A DNA stretch of 16,538 bases from the NCBI GenBank assembly GCA_003231035.1, contig QIHU01000285.1, positions 1-16,538 of the forward strand. The letters run 5' to 3'. Each line of letters opens with the position of its first letter. The first letter of the stretch is position 1. Below are positions 15,191 through 16,538 of this stretch, in pieces. Position numbers and translations under genes: made by a program. This DNA comes from Acidobacteriota bacterium. GTDB taxonomy: Bacteria > Acidobacteriota > Thermoanaerobaculia > Multivoradales > SZUA-115. The notes below the pieces were generated by a model that worked only from the letters and a program-made list of their open reading frames with translations, did no database searches and was not told the DNA's origin.

Positions 15191-15570
15191 CAGAAGAACC
15201 AGACAATCCCGCTACCGCGCGTCAGGAAAGCGGCCGTTGTCGCGTCCCAAGCTGGCTGACCTCAAACGGGTCCACCTCGGCATCAGCGCCGAGGAGAAAG
15301 TTAGCTAGCTTGTTGAGGGGAAAAATGGTGCAGAATAGGGAAGGGCCTGCTCCCGACCAGACTTGGGCGATTCGGGGTCGGATGGGGGGGGAATCAGACC
15401 TCGGTAACGATGCCTAGCCGGATCGGGAGCCGGTCCTGCCTTGGGCTAGCAGTTAAGCAAGACTGATGCCCGACTGCCCATCGCAGTATTGGGGTCAATG
15501 CGACCCCATTTGGAGACAGCGAATCGTCGCAGTGTCCGCCCTTGGGAACAACCTGTGTCGGTTTCGGGAT
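15191..15570. other. Intergenic region upstream of the propeller gene
   Basis: No convincing gene is seen. The region holds the hairpin CTCGGC/GCCGAG around 15277-15294 and the compact palindrome at 15490-15508. The promoter of the propeller gene should lie here on the minus strand, but no good -35/-10 pair stands out. Confidence 0.5.
15490..15508. repeat. Compact palindrome, possibly REP-like
   Basis: TGGGGTC (15490-15496) and GACCCCA (15502-15508) form a perfect seven-base stem around the loop AATGC. Short GGGGTC/GACCCC hairpins are known as dispersed palindromes linked to REP-associated transposases in some genomes. It lies 62 bases downstream of the PEP-synthase-like stop, so it may instead be a 3' end structure. 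Only one copy is present here. Confidence 0.35.
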
Positions 15571-16538
15571 TCAACCCATCGGCAGCAGGGGAGCTTGTTC
15601 CCAGAGCTGGATCTCAGGAGTGCGATAGGGCGATGTGGGTAACCACAGTTCGGGCGGTTCTTGATCGTCAAAGAGGCGGACCAGCTCGGCGCGGTTGGTG
15701 GCTACGGCACCTTCCAGCCAGTCGGGGCGACGGTCGCGAGTGAGGCATTCGGCGAGGTCCAACGGAAAGAAGAAGGCGTCATCGGGGAGGTCCAAGATTG
15801 CCCGCTCGGCGGCGCGACGAGCCAGTTCCAGGTAGAACGGGCGCAGGATGTCGAGAGCGGCGCGCAACGCCAAGCGATAGCGGCCCCGGTAGCGATGGGC
15901 CGGGGCCACCTCGCCACCGCCAGCCTCCTTGCCACTGGGCGCTCGTTGCGGCTCTTGTGCCCAGGAAGGCTGGCGCAGATCGGGAGCACCGAAAATATGC
16001 AGGGCCACCGGTCGGCCGGCGAGCCAGCGCTGGGCCGGTCGACTGCGGCAAGGCTCGACCGTCTCGCCCCGTTGACGAGCCGCGCGGCGCGCGATCGAAG
16101 CGATCAGCTCGGCCAGCAAGGCACTCCCCAGAGCCGGCACCAGGGCGGTCAGTTCGCGGCGAAAGCTCTCCCACAGCTGGCGGCGCGAAAGGTCCACCCC
16201 GAAGGCGGGCAGAGCGCGCGGCTTGGGCGGTCGAAAGGACCATAGTCGAAGACGGTGAAAGGCCAACGCCGCACCCACCCGGCTACGCCGCGGAGCCGGG
16301 CCCGCTCCCCCCGGATCGATCAACCCCGCCGCCACCGCCGCTCCAGCCTGGTTCTCACCCAACAGTGCGACCAGAGGCTTGCTGTCGAGGTAGAGACGCA
16401 GCCGCTCGATGCGCACCGGCGGTTTCTCCGGCAGTGGCAGTCCCAAGTGATACAGGGTGTAGCGCAGCGCCGAGGCGAGCAGGTGGCGTTCTAGGGTCAC
16501 CCCCAGATGCGAAGAGGGCGCCAACGGCCCCGGCATCA
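15571..16538 (-). CDS. Partial PEP-synthase-like protein ending before the phosphohistidine domain (5' end outside window)
   Basis: The frame stays open to the window edge, so the 321 residues after the Met at 16536 are probably only the C-terminal part. The last hundred residues match the helical region that follows the PEP/pyruvate (ATP-grasp) domain in PEP synthase-like proteins. RYRLALRAALDILRPFYLEL is an Arg-rich helix; then come DLPDDAFFFPLDLAECL (compare D-x-V-F-Y-L-T-x-x-E-L), TNRAELVRLFDDQEPPELWL and a proline-rich segment. Such proteins usually continue into the mobile domain with the catalytic phosphohistidine. Here a TGA follows LLPMG directly and nothing resembling that domain is seen downstream. 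Inference: the missing domain is a separate protein, or the protein has a non-canonical role. The upstream half contains RIERLRLYLDSKP, which may correspond to the YxN segment of the family. Assignment is moderate. Confidence 0.55.
   Translation of the reverse strand, partial: MPGPLAPSSHLGVTLERHLLASALRYTLYHLGLPLPEKPPVRIERLRLYLDSKPLVALLGENQAGAAVAAGLIDPGGAGPAPRRSRVGAALAFHRLRLWSFRPPKPRALPAFGVDLSRRQLWESFRRELTALVPALGSALLAELIASIARRAARQRGETVEPCRSRPAQRWLAGRPVALHIFGAPDLRQPSWAQEPQRAPSGKEAGGGEVAPAHRYRGRYRLALRAALDILRPFYLELARRAAERAILDLPDDAFFFPLDLAECLTRDRRPDWLEGAVATNRAELVRLFDDQEPPELWLPTSPYRTPEIQLWEQAPLLPMG

Noticed and set aside
1..16538. CRISPR arrays, tRNA or rRNA genes, complete insertion sequences
   Set aside because: No regularly spaced direct repeats, cloverleaf-like intergenic segments, conserved rRNA stretches or transposase genes were seen.

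Overview
This is a GC-rich window (roughly 60 % by eye) from a free-living Gram-negative bacterium. The tip of an RHS-repeat protein, a protein with an FG-GAP-type propeller and a glycine/aspartate-rich calcium-binding tail, and exported proteins point that way. The mix would suit Acidobacteriota or a similar environmental phylum, but no rRNA or other firm marker is present, so this is a guess. All clearly intact housekeeping genes lie on the minus strand. The plus strand carries only the left-hand RHS material.

Left edge (1-2500): the 3' end of an RHS gene whose variable C-terminal domain carries an HEXXH zinc-protease motif. It is followed by a small exported protein that is the likely cognate immunity protein. 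This pair looks lower in GC than the rest of the window. Near 1240 the immunity reading frame runs out of frame into a frameshifted piece of RHS core. After that come gene debris (an FG-GAP repeat piece and an antitoxin-like piece) and about 500 bases with no convincing gene.

2501-6493 (minus): a three-gene operon in the order M20 amidohydrolase, 571-residue ATP-grasp-like protein, Asp/Glu racemase. The first two genes overlap by ATGA. An amide-hydrolysing enzyme, a probable ATP-dependent ligase and an amino-acid racemase together suggest a small pathway acting on an amino acid or peptide. I do not recognise the set as a described pathway, and it is the best candidate here for something new.

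6827-13218 (minus): nrdA, nrdB, an EamA-type transporter and a membrane-bound SpoIIE/RsbU-type phosphatase, all in one direction. NrdB has Phe where the radical Tyr normally sits and Glu at the first metal ligand. Its key residues line up with the Chlamydia trachomatis class Ic (Mn/Fe) protein at a constant offset. NrdA has two N-terminal ATP-cones. Upstream, two NrdR-box-like sites 31 bp apart bracket a possible promoter.

13655-16538 (minus): a secreted beta-propeller protein with a calcium-binding tail, then the 3' part of a PEP-synthase-like gene that stops before the phosphohistidine domain. No tRNA, rRNA, CRISPR array or complete insertion sequence was seen.
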